Source: Hydrogenovibrio sp.
GTDB taxonomy: Bacteria; Pseudomonadota; Gammaproteobacteria; Thiomicrospirales; Thiomicrospiraceae
Direction: 5' to 3'
Length of the DNA: 42,996 bases
Assembly (NCBI GenBank): GCA_015484555.1
Contig: WFMZ01000006.1
Location: 1-42,996, forward strand
Within the stretch, counting starts at the first letter, position 1; each line of letters opens with the position of its first letter. The notes under the pieces were generated by a model, which saw only the letters and a program-made list of their open reading frames with translations, made no database searches and was not told where the DNA came from. A program made the position numbers and the translations under genes. Below are positions 15,382 through 23,266 of this stretch, one piece after another.

Positions 15382-16209
15382 TTATTTAACTTTACGATAA
15401 ATCGTTTTACCTAACAATTCAAAACGGTCACATACTTTGTATAGTGATTCCGAGTGCCCTATAAATAAGTGCCCATTATCAGGCAGTCGCTCAGCATAAC
15501 GATCAAATAATTTTGCCTGTGTTGGTTTATCAAAATAGATAACAACATTACGACAAAAAATAATATCTACTTTTGGAGGTATGGCCCACTCACTCATCAG
15601 GTTTACCTGCCCAAATTCAATAATTTCTTGTAATTCTGGCTTGGCTTTTATAAAACCCGCATTTGAGCCTTCACCCTTTAGAAAGAAACGTTTTTTACGT
15701 TCTTCTGTCACCCCTTTCAAGCGATCTATTTTATAAACCCCTCTTTGACCCGTCTCAATAACTTGGGTATCCAAATCTGTAGCAATTACTTTTGCATCCC
15801 AGTCAGAAGGTACAGACTCTTTCAAAATAATGGCCAAAGAGTAAGGTTCTTCTCCTGTTGAACAGCCTGCAGACCAAATTCTAATTTTCTTGCTAGCTTT
15901 GTTCCACTTTAATAGTTCAGGAATAGCCGTTTCAGTCAGATATTCAAAGTGATGATTTTCTCGGAAAAAGAAGGTCAAATTAGTCGTAATGGCGTTAATG
16001 AGCTGAACAAATTCCGACTCTCCTTGGGCTTCAACATAATCTAAGTACTCTGAAAAAGAGTTTTGCTCTAAAAAACGAATTCTTTTGGCTAAGCGATTAT
16101 AAACCAGGTTCTTTTTAGATTCATTTAAGTCAATACCCGCAAAATCATAGGCAATACGTTTTACCCTTAAAAAATCCGCATCTTGGTAATTAAACTCTTT
16201 CTCACTCAC
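15382..16209 (-). CDS. cheR: Chemotaxis protein methyltransferase CheR
   Basis: A SAM-dependent enzyme that methylates glutamates of transducers. It has the N-terminal helical CheR_N domain and the SAM-binding motif IWSAGCSTGEEPYSLA, followed by ATDLDTQVIETGQRG and the late motif DIIFCRNVVIYFDK. The open frame runs upstream to a GTG at 16242 without a ribosome-binding site; AAAGGA within that stretch favours GTG at 16207-16209 (protein MSEKEFNYQD, 275 residues), though GTG 16215 is also possible. It is divergent from the FliK-like gene. Confidence 0.9.
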   Translation of the reverse strand: MSEKEFNYQDADFLRVKRIAYDFAGIDLNESKKNLVYNRLAKRIRFLEQNSFSEYLDYVEAQGESEFVQLINAITTNLTFFFRENHHFEYLTETAIPELLKWNKASKKIRIWSAGCSTGEEPYSLAIILKESVPSDWDAKVIATDLDTQVIETGQRGVYKIDRLKGVTEERKKRFFLKGEGSNAGFIKAKPELQEIIEFGQVNLMSEWAIPPKVDIIFCRNVVIYFDKPTQAKLFDRYAERLPDNGHLFIGHSESLYKVCDRFELLGKTIYRKVK

Positions 16210-16334
16210 AAGCACTCGTCCTTTTGACTTTGCGTATAACACGCTAAAATAATTTGGTCATTCACTATTGCTAAAAGAAACCTTCATTTATTAGAAGTGA
16301 ATAAACTTTCTCTTTATTCTAGTATAAATTACTA

Positions 16335-16360
16335 TAAAGTGCTTAGATGAACGCCAGATA
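16335..16360 (+). promoter_or_regulatory. Possible sigma-28 (FliA) promoter
   Basis: TAAAGT (16335-16340) followed by GCCAGATA (16353-16360) resembles the FliA consensus TAAAGTTT-N11-GCCGATAA but is one base short in spacing and has a mismatch in the second box. It is about 32 bases before the FliK-like gene. Confidence 0.35.
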
Positions 16361-16391
16361 TTTTCTTGGCTAAATATTAGAAAGGTCACTT

Positions 16392-17408
16392 ATGCCGTTA
16401 CCCCCAACCATTAATAGTAACTTACTAGCTCAAAGTCTATCCTCAGAAAAGGCGCCTTTGATTAAAGTAGGGCAAACATTAAACCTTTCAATTATTTCTA
16501 TTTCAAAAAACATAGCCACTATTAATATTGGGGGGCAAACATTACAGGCTAACCTAGGTTCTGCTTTGCCAGAAAATAAGGTATTTCAAGCAACGGTCAC
16601 TCAATTAACGCCTGAACTAAAACTAGTGATTAAAGGGGAAGCCCGTCCTACCTCTGATAATATTACCCATAAAATGCTCGCAAACCTACTACCTAATCAA
16701 TCGGCAAGCAAACCCCAAATACAGCAACTCATTCAATTACAAAATAGCCCACAACTACCGGCGGCTATTCAAGCTCAGTTAACCAGCCTAATTGATAGTA
16801 TTTTTAAACTTAGCCCTCAAATTAATGCGCTACAAATTCGACAAGCCATGCTAAACAGCGGCCTTTTTTTAGAAAGTAAGTTAAGTAAAAAACAAGGAGG
16901 CATTAAACAAGATTTTAAAGCCCAATTATTTCAATTAAAAAATGCTATTGATACTACAGCGCTGAAGCAGCCTTCTCCTGAACTTAAGCAAGCTCAAACC
17001 TCTATTAACTCACTCTTAAATAAAACACAAATCCAGCAAATACAAGCTTTAGATGGCCAGAACATGACATTTGATTTGCCCGTCACGTCACAACATACAC
17101 TACACGAGATGACCGTTGATATTCGCCACAAAAAACTAAAAGATACGGATATATGGGAAATCTTAACGGAACTGAAGTTTGAAGATGAATCACTCGTGGT
17201 TAAATCGGCTTTAATTAATGAAAACTTAACCTTCCAAATATGGGCAGAACCTCACTATTTTATGATTCAAGTTAAAAATTCACTTGATATGTTCAAAAAA
17301 CAACTCGATGGCAGTAATATTGCTTATACTGGTATCTATATTGCAACAGCGCCGCCGAAAGTTGATACTCAGGCAAAAAAAATTGCGCTGATTGATATAA
17401 AAGTTTAA
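16392..17408 (+). CDS. FliK-like hook-length control domain protein
   Basis: A 338-residue soluble protein. Residues about 1-75 form a small beta-rich domain (IKVGQTLNLSIISISKNIATINIGG); the middle is Gln-, Leu- and Ser-rich (about 90-215); the C-terminus (about 225-325; LTELKFEDESLVVKSALINE, then PHYFMIQVKNSLDMFKKQL) resembles the Flg_hook domain of FliK. FliK measures hook length and triggers the FlhB substrate switch. It may be a FliK paralogue rather than the main FliK, since no hook genes are nearby. It is first in a plus-strand block that ends with a FlhB C-terminal homologue, a telling partner. AAAGG six bases upstream supports the start. Confidence 0.65.
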   Translation: MPLPPTINSNLLAQSLSSEKAPLIKVGQTLNLSIISISKNIATINIGGQTLQANLGSALPENKVFQATVTQLTPELKLVIKGEARPTSDNITHKMLANLLPNQSASKPQIQQLIQLQNSPQLPAAIQAQLTSLIDSIFKLSPQINALQIRQAMLNSGLFLESKLSKKQGGIKQDFKAQLFQLKNAIDTTALKQPSPELKQAQTSINSLLNKTQIQQIQALDGQNMTFDLPVTSQHTLHEMTVDIRHKKLKDTDIWEILTELKFEDESLVVKSALINENLTFQIWAEPHYFMIQVKNSLDMFKKQLDGSNIAYTGIYIATAPPKVDTQAKKIALIDIKV

Positions 17409-17498
17409 TTCTTTTTACTAGACCTTTTTTGTAAAATCGGTTAAATTTTGAATCCTAAATCTATAATAAATAATATTCACACTTTATCGAGGTGTTAA

Positions 17499-18029
17499 AT
17501 GGGCTCAGATGTTGAAACCATTCAAGAACAAATAAGCAATAATGATAGTACCGACAATCAAATCCTCAGCTTTATTTTAGGGGATGAAGAATACGGTGTG
17601 GACATTCTTAGAGTTCAAGAAATTAAAGGCTGGGAACGTACCACAAATATCCCCAACAGCCCTGGTTATGTTAAAGGAATCATAAACCTACGTGGAGCTG
17701 TCGTACCTATTGTGGATCTACGATTACGTTTCAGCTTGCCTGAAACAACTTATGACGATAGTACAGTGGTCATTATCCTTCGAGCTTTTAATGATAAAGA
17801 GCAAACCGAAAAAATTATTGGTGTCGTGGTAGATGGTGTATCTGATGTGCACAGCTTAAACAATAAAACATTGCAGTCAGTCCCTTCTATGACAGGGACA
17901 ATTAGTTCCGAGTTTGTGAAAGGCCTGGTGACAATTGAAAAAAATATGGTGGTTGTCTTAAATGTCGATCATTTAGTGAGTATTGGCATCTTAGAAGATA
18001 TCAAAAAGAGCTTAACTACTGACGAATAA
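17499..18029 (+). CDS. cheW: Chemotaxis coupling protein CheW (first copy)
   Basis: A 176-residue CheW-fold protein linking transducers to CheA. After about 20 variable residues the core begins at QILSFILGDEEYGVDILRVQEI and includes the conserved GYVKGIINLRGAVVPIVDLR. GAGGTG before the ATG supports the start. The gene leads a tight run with cheY, a STAS gene and flhX. A second CheW, only distantly similar, is encoded after cheA on the other strand, so two receptor arrays or two coupling geometries are possible. Confidence 0.95.
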   Translation: MGSDVETIQEQISNNDSTDNQILSFILGDEEYGVDILRVQEIKGWERTTNIPNSPGYVKGIINLRGAVVPIVDLRLRFSLPETTYDDSTVVIILRAFNDKEQTEKIIGVVVDGVSDVHSLNNKTLQSVPSMTGTISSEFVKGLVTIEKNMVVVLNVDHLVSIGILEDIKKSLTTDE

Positions 18030-18087
18030 ACGTTATAATTTGTACTTAAAATAAACCAAATTTAAATATTTAGTGTGAGAGGAAAAA

Positions 18088-18447
18088 ATGTCTAAAATTC
18101 TTGCTGTAGATGATTCAAAATCTATGCGTCAAATGGTTAGCATGTCATTAAAATCTGCGGGTCATGATGTAACTGAAGCTGAAGATGGTGCAATTGCATT
18201 TGAAATTGCTAAAAAAGAATCTTTTGATTTAATTGTGACCGATATCAACATGCCTAATATGAATGGCATTGAACTTATTCATGCGGTAAGAGCCTTACCA
18301 AATTTTAAATTCACTCCTATCCTATGCTTAACCACAGAGTCTTCTGGGGATATGAAGCAAAAAGGAAAAGAAGCTGGCGCGACAGGTTGGATTGTTAAGC
18401 CTTTTAGCCCGGAAAAACTATTATCAGTTATTAATCGCGTTTTATAA
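18088..18447 (+). CDS. cheY: Chemotaxis response regulator CheY
   Basis: A 119-residue single receiver domain with acid pocket D8/D9, phospho-site D52 (LIVTDINMPNMNG), the T82/T83 pair (CLTTESS) and K104 (WIVKPFSPEKL). No output domain, so it acts by protein contact, with FliM of the motor or as a phosphate sink. A GAGAGG upstream supports the start. In the usual polar-flagellum order cheY lies between fliA and cheZ; here it is on the opposite strand next to cheW and a STAS gene, so it may not be the ancestral cheY of that operon. Confidence 0.93.
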   Translation: MSKILAVDDSKSMRQMVSMSLKSAGHDVTEAEDGAIAFEIAKKESFDLIVTDINMPNMNGIELIHAVRALPNFKFTPILCLTTESSGDMKQKGKEAGATGWIVKPFSPEKLLSVINRVL

Positions 18448-18472
18448 CGCTACCGTTTAAAGGAGTATTGCT

Positions 18473-18751
18473 GTGAGTGAATTTGCCATTAAACTACCAG
18501 AAAGTTTAACCATACATCATATTGAGTCATTACATGGCACCTTAAAACTTGATTTTTCTTCTGATCAAGATGAGATTACTATCGATGCTTCAGACCTAGA
18601 AAACATCGATACCTCTGGACTGCAACTACTTTCTATCCTAATCAAAGATGCCTGTGCTAACGGCAAGAAAATATCATGGGAAAATACAAACGATGTATTA
18701 ACCAGCAGCGCTTCTAAAATTGGATTAAGTAGCCTATTGCTTCTCGATTAA
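18473..18751 (+). CDS. STAS-domain (anti-anti-sigma-like) protein
   Basis: A 92-residue single STAS domain starting at GTG with AAGGAG seven bases upstream. The signature ITIDASDLENIDTSGLQLLS carries the serine/threonine pair (DTSG) that is phosphorylated in SpoIIAA-type proteins. STAS proteins next to cheY and cheW are known in several chemotaxis clusters; their target is unclear. No partner anti-sigma kinase is in the window. One base separates its stop from the flhX start, so the two are likely translated together. Confidence 0.85.
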   Translation: MSEFAIKLPESLTIHHIESLHGTLKLDFSSDQDEITIDASDLENIDTSGLQLLSILIKDACANGKKISWENTNDVLTSSASKIGLSSLLLLD

Positions 18752-18752
18752 A

Positions 18753-19040
18753 ATGATGTCTAAGGAGATAGAAACTCTCACCTTAGATCAAACTATTGCT
18801 ATTTCCCTTGAATATATTCCAGACCAATCTGCTCCTAAGGTAACCGCTAAAGGCTCAGGATATATTGCTCAGGAAATACTTTCTTTGGCTAAAGAACATA
18901 ACATCCCTATCAAACAAGACTCCGCTCTAACCGAACTCTTATCACAAGTTGAAATTGATCATGAAATTCCTGAAGTACTCTATGAAGCTGTCGCTCAAGT
19001 ATTAATTTTTGCTTATAGCCTTTCTGGACAGAAAATGTAG
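18753..19040 (+). CDS. flhX: Stand-alone FlhB C-terminal homologue (FlhX-like)
   Basis: A 95-residue protein that aligns with the cleaved C-terminal part of FlhB just after its NPTH site (here ISLEYIPDQSAPKVTAKGSG and AKEHNIPIKQDSALTELL, against FlhB SIALKYDPTMAEPEVLAIGA). It has neither membrane segments nor NPTH itself. In other bacteria such a protein (FlhX) can substitute for the FlhB C-terminal domain in substrate switching. The full-length FlhB of this genome (27450-28574) is intact, so this is an extra copy. It shares a block with the FliK-like gene, its probable functional partner. Confidence 0.8.
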   Translation: MMSKEIETLTLDQTIAISLEYIPDQSAPKVTAKGSGYIAQEILSLAKEHNIPIKQDSALTELLSQVEIDHEIPEVLYEAVAQVLIFAYSLSGQKM

Positions 19041-19042
19041 AA

Positions 19043-19063
19043 CCCCTCTTCGAACGAAGTGGG
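19043..19063. terminator. Weak hairpin in the convergent flhX/cheW gap
   Basis: CTTCGAACGAAG (19048-19059) is a perfect palindrome flanked by CCC and GGG in the 36-base gap between convergent genes. There is no T run, so a terminator role is uncertain. Confidence 0.3.
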
Positions 19064-19076
19064 ATATTGTCATCAA

Positions 19077-19577
19077 TTAAGCATCAAACATATTATCTAC
19101 ATCAATCAAGATAATAACATTTCCCTGGAAGTGTGCAATGGCTTGTAAGTAGCGAGAAGCCCCTTCTTTGGTTGAAGACATAGGTTCAAACTGCTTTTCA
19201 GGAATATCTTTAACTTCTAAAACACAGTCAACCATCATACCAACAATATTTTCTGAATCTAGCTCTACAATAATAATACGGGAAAGGTCATCAACAATTT
19301 TAGGCTGAATGCTATAAGACTGACGGGTATCCACAACGGTTACAATCACGCCTCGGACGTTAATGACACCCAATACATTAGGATTAGCACCTTCAACGCG
19401 TCGTATCGTACCCACACGAAGAACTTCTCTAATCTTTTTAACGTTGATACCATATATTTCTGAATTTAGCTCAAACAAGACACAGCGCATACTTGGCCCT
19501 GAATATTTTTCCTGCTCTTCATCCGACAAAAAAGATGTATCATCTGGTTTAGCATTATCCATTACTGACATTTCCAT
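19077..19577 (-). CDS. cheW: Chemotaxis coupling protein CheW (second copy)
   Basis: A 166-residue CheW-fold protein with core MRCVLFELNSEIYGINVKKI and the conserved PNVLGVINVRGVIVTVVDTR. GAGG six bases before the ATG supports the start. It follows cheA by nine bases and should be co-translated with it, which marks it as the primary coupling partner of this CheA. It differs from the first CheW in its N-terminal extension and in the loop after the NxRG motif. Confidence 0.93.
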   Translation of the reverse strand: MEMSVMDNAKPDDTSFLSDEEQEKYSGPSMRCVLFELNSEIYGINVKKIREVLRVGTIRRVEGANPNVLGVINVRGVIVTVVDTRQSYSIQPKIVDDLSRIIIVELDSENIVGMMVDCVLEVKDIPEKQFEPMSSTKEGASRYLQAIAHFQGNVIILIDVDNMFDA

Positions 19578-19586
19578 GTTGAACCT

Positions 19587-21569
19587 CTACAAATATTGAA
19601 AGCGTTGAATAACGCCAGGTAAATCTAAGATTAATGCAATACTACCGTTGCCAGTAATTGTTGCCCCTGCATAACCTTCAATATGCGTCATCATCACACC
19701 TAGTGGCTTAATAACCACTTCCTCTTGGCCATTCACCTGCTGTACAACCAAGCCTGCTCGCTGGTTACCAATTGCCACAATAATGACCTTATGATCACTT
19801 AAATCACTGTAATCATGGTCTGGTGCCAACCAATCTGATAAGAACAACAATGGAATACTCTTTTCACGAAGTCGAACCATCATTTGACCGTCTATTTTAT
19901 TGGTCTGACTGGCATCGTAATCAAATATTTCTTGAACACTGGTTAATGGAATAGCATAACTATCAATACCAAAAGAAACCATTAAAGTAGGTAATATCGC
20001 TAGAGTAAGAGGCACTCTAATATTAATTTGAGACCCCTTTCCTAGCTCTGAATTTATTTCAATCGAGCCATTTAGCTTGGTGATCATGGTTTTAACCACA
20101 TCCATTCCAACGCCACGCCCCGAAATATCACTGACAACTTCTGCTGTAGAGAACCCGGCTCCCATAATAAGTTCAAAGGCTGACTTGTCATCTAATTGAC
20201 TAGCCGCCATTTCATCCATCATGCCTTTTTCAACCGCTTTTTGTCTCAATACATTAGGGTCCATGCCCTTTCCATCATCTGTAATGGAAAGTAAAATATG
20301 GTCACCCTCTTGCTGAGCGGCAAGTACAACGATTCCTTTACGTGGTTTACCTGCAGCCTCTCGCTCGTCAGGCATTTCAACACCATGATCAACCGAGTTA
20401 CGTACTAAGTGAACCAATGGATCAGCCAAGGCTTCTACTAAATTTTTATCTAAATCTGTTTCTTCACCCTCAAGCTGAAGCTCAATTTCTTTACCCAATT
20501 TCTTCGATAAATCTCGAACAACACGAGGAAAACGCCCAAATACTTTCTTAACAGGTTGCATCCTGGTTTTCATGACAGAATTTTGCAAGTCTGTTGTGAC
20601 ATGATCCAAGTTCCCTACGACATTCGCTAGCTCTTCTTGTTCTGTATCAGAACCACGCAGGGTTAGTAATCGGTTACGAACCAACACCAACTCTCCGACT
20701 AAGTTCATAATTTCATCTAAGCGCTTAGTGTCAACACGGACGGTTGATTCTGCCATTGCCTTTGGTTTATTATCTGCCTTAGATTCCGTAGGCTTCGGTT
20801 TTACAACTGGCTTAGGGGCCACTTTTATAGGTTCTGCGACAGCTGGCTCTATATCAGCTTCGCCATCACCTTCTTTTAATAAAGCTTCAAACTCTGCATC
20901 AGTCATATCACCCTCTGGATCTACTCCTACATCCAGACTCAAGCCATCGTCTTCTCCATCACGCTGACTTAATAAAGCTTCGAACTCATCATCAGTCATA
21001 TCTCCATCTGGGTCAACACCATCAGCCAAAGCCAAGCCTGACGGAGCCACCTCAGGCTCTTCATCACGCTGGCTCAATAAAGCTTCAAATTCTTCATCAG
21101 TCATATCACCATCTGGATCAACGCCTTCTGCAAGTTGTAAATCACTGTCAGAAGCAGGCGTTTCTACTACGGGATCTTCAGCGACAGGCTTTCCCTTCCA
21201 TAGAATATCAAGCGCAGTTAATAACGCTGGGTCAGCATCCTCTAGCTCTCTTTCACCCGCTTTTAAAGCTTCTAAGTAATCACTAATAACATCAAATGCC
21301 GACACGATGATATCTGCAGCTGCATCATCATACTCAACATCTCCATTACGAATTTTATCAAATACATTTTCAGCTCGGTGACAAACCTCAATTAAAGGCG
21401 TCACACCTAAAAATCCGGCGCCACCCTTAACGGTGTGAAAGCCTCTAAAAATGGCATTTAATAAATCTGAATCGGTTGGTGAGTTGGCAAGATCTGCTAA
21501 CTGTCCATCAAGATTTTCAACAAGTTCCGAGGCTTCAACTAAGAAGTCTTGTAAAATTTCTTCATCCAC
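19587..21569 (-). CDS. cheA: Chemotaxis histidine kinase CheA with triplicated linker motif
   Basis: A 660-residue kinase that phosphorylates CheY and CheB. Hpt domain with phospho-acceptor H45 (FRGFHTVKGGAGFLG), dimerisation domain (about 275-345; VRVDTKRLDEIMNLVGELV), HATPase domain (N-box HLVRNSVDHG, G-boxes DDGKGMD and GRGVGMDVV) and a C-terminal CheW-like domain. No classical P2 domain is seen: the linker instead carries three copies of a motif (about 151-165, 186-200, 217-231; DPDGDMTDEEFEALL type). The GTG at 21567-21569 is preferred, with GAGG nine bases upstream; the upstream in-frame TTG overlaps that site. A sigma-54 promoter precedes the gene. Confidence 0.95.
   Translation of the reverse strand: MDEEILQDFLVEASELVENLDGQLADLANSPTDSDLLNAIFRGFHTVKGGAGFLGVTPLIEVCHRAENVFDKIRNGDVEYDDAAADIIVSAFDVISDYLEALKAGERELEDADPALLTALDILWKGKPVAEDPVVETPASDSDLQLAEGVDPDGDMTDEEFEALLSQRDEEPEVAPSGLALADGVDPDGDMTDDEFEALLSQRDGEDDGLSLDVGVDPEGDMTDAEFEALLKEGDGEADIEPAVAEPIKVAPKPVVKPKPTESKADNKPKAMAESTVRVDTKRLDEIMNLVGELVLVRNRLLTLRGSDTEQEELANVVGNLDHVTTDLQNSVMKTRMQPVKKVFGRFPRVVRDLSKKLGKEIELQLEGEETDLDKNLVEALADPLVHLVRNSVDHGVEMPDEREAAGKPRKGIVVLAAQQEGDHILLSITDDGKGMDPNVLRQKAVEKGMMDEMAASQLDDKSAFELIMGAGFSTAEVVSDISGRGVGMDVVKTMITKLNGSIEINSELGKGSQINIRVPLTLAILPTLMVSFGIDSYAIPLTSVQEIFDYDASQTNKIDGQMMVRLREKSIPLLFLSDWLAPDHDYSDLSDHKVIIVAIGNQRAGLVVQQVNGQEEVVIKPLGVMMTHIEGYAGATITGNGSIALILDLPGVIQRFQYL
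20871..21125 (-). repeat. In-gene tandem repeat of the CheA linker
   Basis: Three imperfect copies spaced 35 and 31 codons, each encoding GVDP[DE]GDMTD[EDA]EFEALL. The DNA is also repeated (for example CATCAGTCATATC is present in each). Slipped-strand changes in copy number are possible. Confidence 0.9.
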
Positions 21570-21633
21570 AATTCTGTTCCTCAATGATTGCCCAGTGCAG
21601 GCAATTTTTATAAAAATTTTATAAGAAACTTAA

Positions 21634-21649
21634 AGCAATGAGTATGCCA
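21634..21649 (-). promoter_or_regulatory. Sigma-54 (-24/-12) promoter of cheA
   Basis: TGGCATACTCATTGCT on the minus strand: GG and GC are separated by 10 bases, and both TGGCA and TTGCT match consensus. It is about 65 bases before the cheA start and downstream of the cheZ stop, so cheA-cheW can be transcribed apart from fliA and cheZ. Confidence 0.7.
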
Positions 21650-21704
21650 TTTAATGCAATTAGATTAAGAACTCATTTATCGTGTTGGCGAGAAAGCAGA
21701 GACG

Positions 21705-22355
21705 TTAAATACCTAAGTCGCCTAAAAGGTCATCAACATCTTGCTGTGAGTTTAAAGCATCTTTTTGACTAGATTTAGTGACATTTGGCCCGACACCATG
21801 CGCTTCATCAGCTTTCTTTTTATCTTCATCTGTTTCAAATTGAATAGAATTTAAGTCGATACCAGAAGATAAAATTAAGTGATGTAAGCTTTCTTCTAAA
21901 CTAGACACCATCATCATAATTCTATTTAATACTTGACCCGTTAAATCTTGAAAAGACTGTGCCATTAATATCTCAGTGACTTCTAAATTTGCTTCTGTCA
22001 CTAATGCTAATATATTTTTATCTGTTGTTTTAGATTCAATAGAAGAAAGAATGGCCATTAAGTTTTCAGAAGCTGATAGGGTTTTATCACTGGCTTCTGC
22101 CGTTGCTTCAACGACATAGGCTAACCGCTCTGAAGCATCCGGCAAGTCCAACTTAGTGTGCTTTAAAATAGGCGAATCATTACCAAAGCTTTCCATGGTT
22201 TTTTGCAGGTTAAGTGCTATATTCTCAACTTCTTCAACAATATGACTTTCTTTTAAAGCAGCCATTTCATCAAACAAGACAGAGGCTTCATTATGTCGTT
22301 CATTTTTAACATGCTCAAGTAGTGTTTGAACCAATTCAATATTAATATGTTGCAT
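21705..22355 (-). CDS. cheZ: CheY-P phosphatase CheZ
   Basis: A 216-residue helical protein that dephosphorylates CheY. It has the catalytic-region motif AQSFQDLTGQVL with the expected Gln/Asp, and the C-terminal CheY-binding peptide DVDDLLGDLGI. The ATG at 22353-22355 has GAGGA about six bases upstream; the longer frame starts at a TTG that overlaps this ribosome-binding site, so the shorter form is preferred. A terminator-like hairpin whose T run abuts the ribosome-binding site separates it from fliA. It confirms that CheY of the enterobacterial (phosphatase-linked) type operates here. Confidence 0.93.
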   Translation of the reverse strand: MQHINIELVQTLLEHVKNERHNEASVLFDEMAALKESHIVEEVENIALNLQKTMESFGNDSPILKHTKLDLPDASERLAYVVEATAEASDKTLSASENLMAILSSIESKTTDKNILALVTEANLEVTEILMAQSFQDLTGQVLNRIMMMVSSLEESLHHLILSSGIDLNSIQFETDEDKKKADEAHGVGPNVTKSSQKDALNSQQDVDDLLGDLGI

Positions 22356-22365
22356 ATTTTTCCTC

Positions 22366-22401
22366 AAAAAAAAGCCTTATTTCATTCAAACGAAATAAGG
22401 C
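22366..22401 (-). terminator. Intrinsic terminator between fliA and cheZ
   Basis: On the minus strand GCCTTATTTC pairs with GAAATAAGGC (10 bp, 8-base loop) and is followed directly by eight T. The T run ends two bases before the cheZ ribosome-binding site, so the fliA message should end, or be attenuated, just before cheZ. Confidence 0.85.
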
Positions 22402-22443
22402 GGACTTATATTTTATTTAAATAATGTAGATGATGTTTGAATA

Positions 22444-23169
22444 TTAAATCCAATCTCTTAACCTGGACTTTAAACGCTTAATAGCCTGACTGTGAATTTG
22501 ACTTACTCGAGATTCGCTAACTTCTAGCACTTGACCAATCTCTTTCAAGTTTAGTTCTTCATCATAATAAAGTGACATCACTAATTTTTCTTTTTCTGGC
22601 AAATCCTGAATTTGATCCACAACGGCCTGCTTAAAACCTTCTTCAGAAAGTGCTGCCATTGGTGTTTGAGAACTGCCTACCATTCTATCTTCAGACAGTT
22701 CATCATGATCAGGCTCATCAATAGCCAATAAATGTGCACTATTGGTATCTTGTAAAATATGATGATATTCTTCTAAGGAAATTTCCATCTCTTCAGCAAT
22801 TTCATTATCTCTTGCTTCTCTTGAAACAACTTTTTCAACACGAGTAATGGCCTCAGATACTTCTCGAGATTTCCTATAAACAGATCTCGGTGTCCAGTCA
22901 CCTTTACGAATTTCATCTAACATAGAACCACGAATCCGAATACCCGCATAAGTAGAAAAGCTTGCGCCTTGAGTAGCATCAAACTTACCCAACGCTTCGA
23001 TTAAACCAATTACGCCAGACTGAATAAGATCATCCACCATAACACTATCAGGCAACCTGCCTTTTAGGTGATAGGCAATTCTATTAACCAAAGGCAAGTA
23101 GTCTTCAATATTCAATGTATTACCAGATGTTTGCTTCTGGATGTTTGCATACACTTGTGTACCAGTCAT
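22444..23169 (-). CDS. fliA: Flagellar sigma factor FliA (sigma-28)
   Basis: A 241-residue sigma-28 that directs late flagellar and chemotaxis genes. Region 2 (YLPLVNRIAYHLKGRLPDSV, DDLIQSGVIGLIEAL, FSTYAGIRIRGSMLDEIR), region 3 and region 4 (LPEKEKLVMSLYYDEELNLK, then VSESRVSQIHSQAIKRLK) are complete. AGGAG five bases before the ATG supports the start. It follows flhG by 97 bases. FlgM, its anti-sigma factor, is not in the window. Confidence 0.97.
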   Translation of the reverse strand: MTGTQVYANIQKQTSGNTLNIEDYLPLVNRIAYHLKGRLPDSVMVDDLIQSGVIGLIEALGKFDATQGASFSTYAGIRIRGSMLDEIRKGDWTPRSVYRKSREVSEAITRVEKVVSREARDNEIAEEMEISLEEYHHILQDTNSAHLLAIDEPDHDELSEDRMVGSSQTPMAALSEEGFKQAVVDQIQDLPEKEKLVMSLYYDEELNLKEIGQVLEVSESRVSQIHSQAIKRLKSRLRDWI

Positions 23170-23266
23170 TTAGACTCCTGGAAAACCTGATAAAAAGAAT
23201 AACGTACTAAGGTTAAAACAATAACACTTTTCTGAGTTTAGTTGTTAATTTTAGCCCTATTGCCCA

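Noticed and set aside
20871..21125. EF-hand calcium-binding loops in CheA
   Set aside because: Acidic positions match, but the essential glycine at position 6 and the hydrophobic residue at position 8 are missing; FliM-like docking fits better.
19587..21584. CheA starting at the upstream TTG (21582-21584)
   Set aside because: The TTG overlaps the GAGGA ribosome-binding site; GTG at 21567-21569 has correct spacing.
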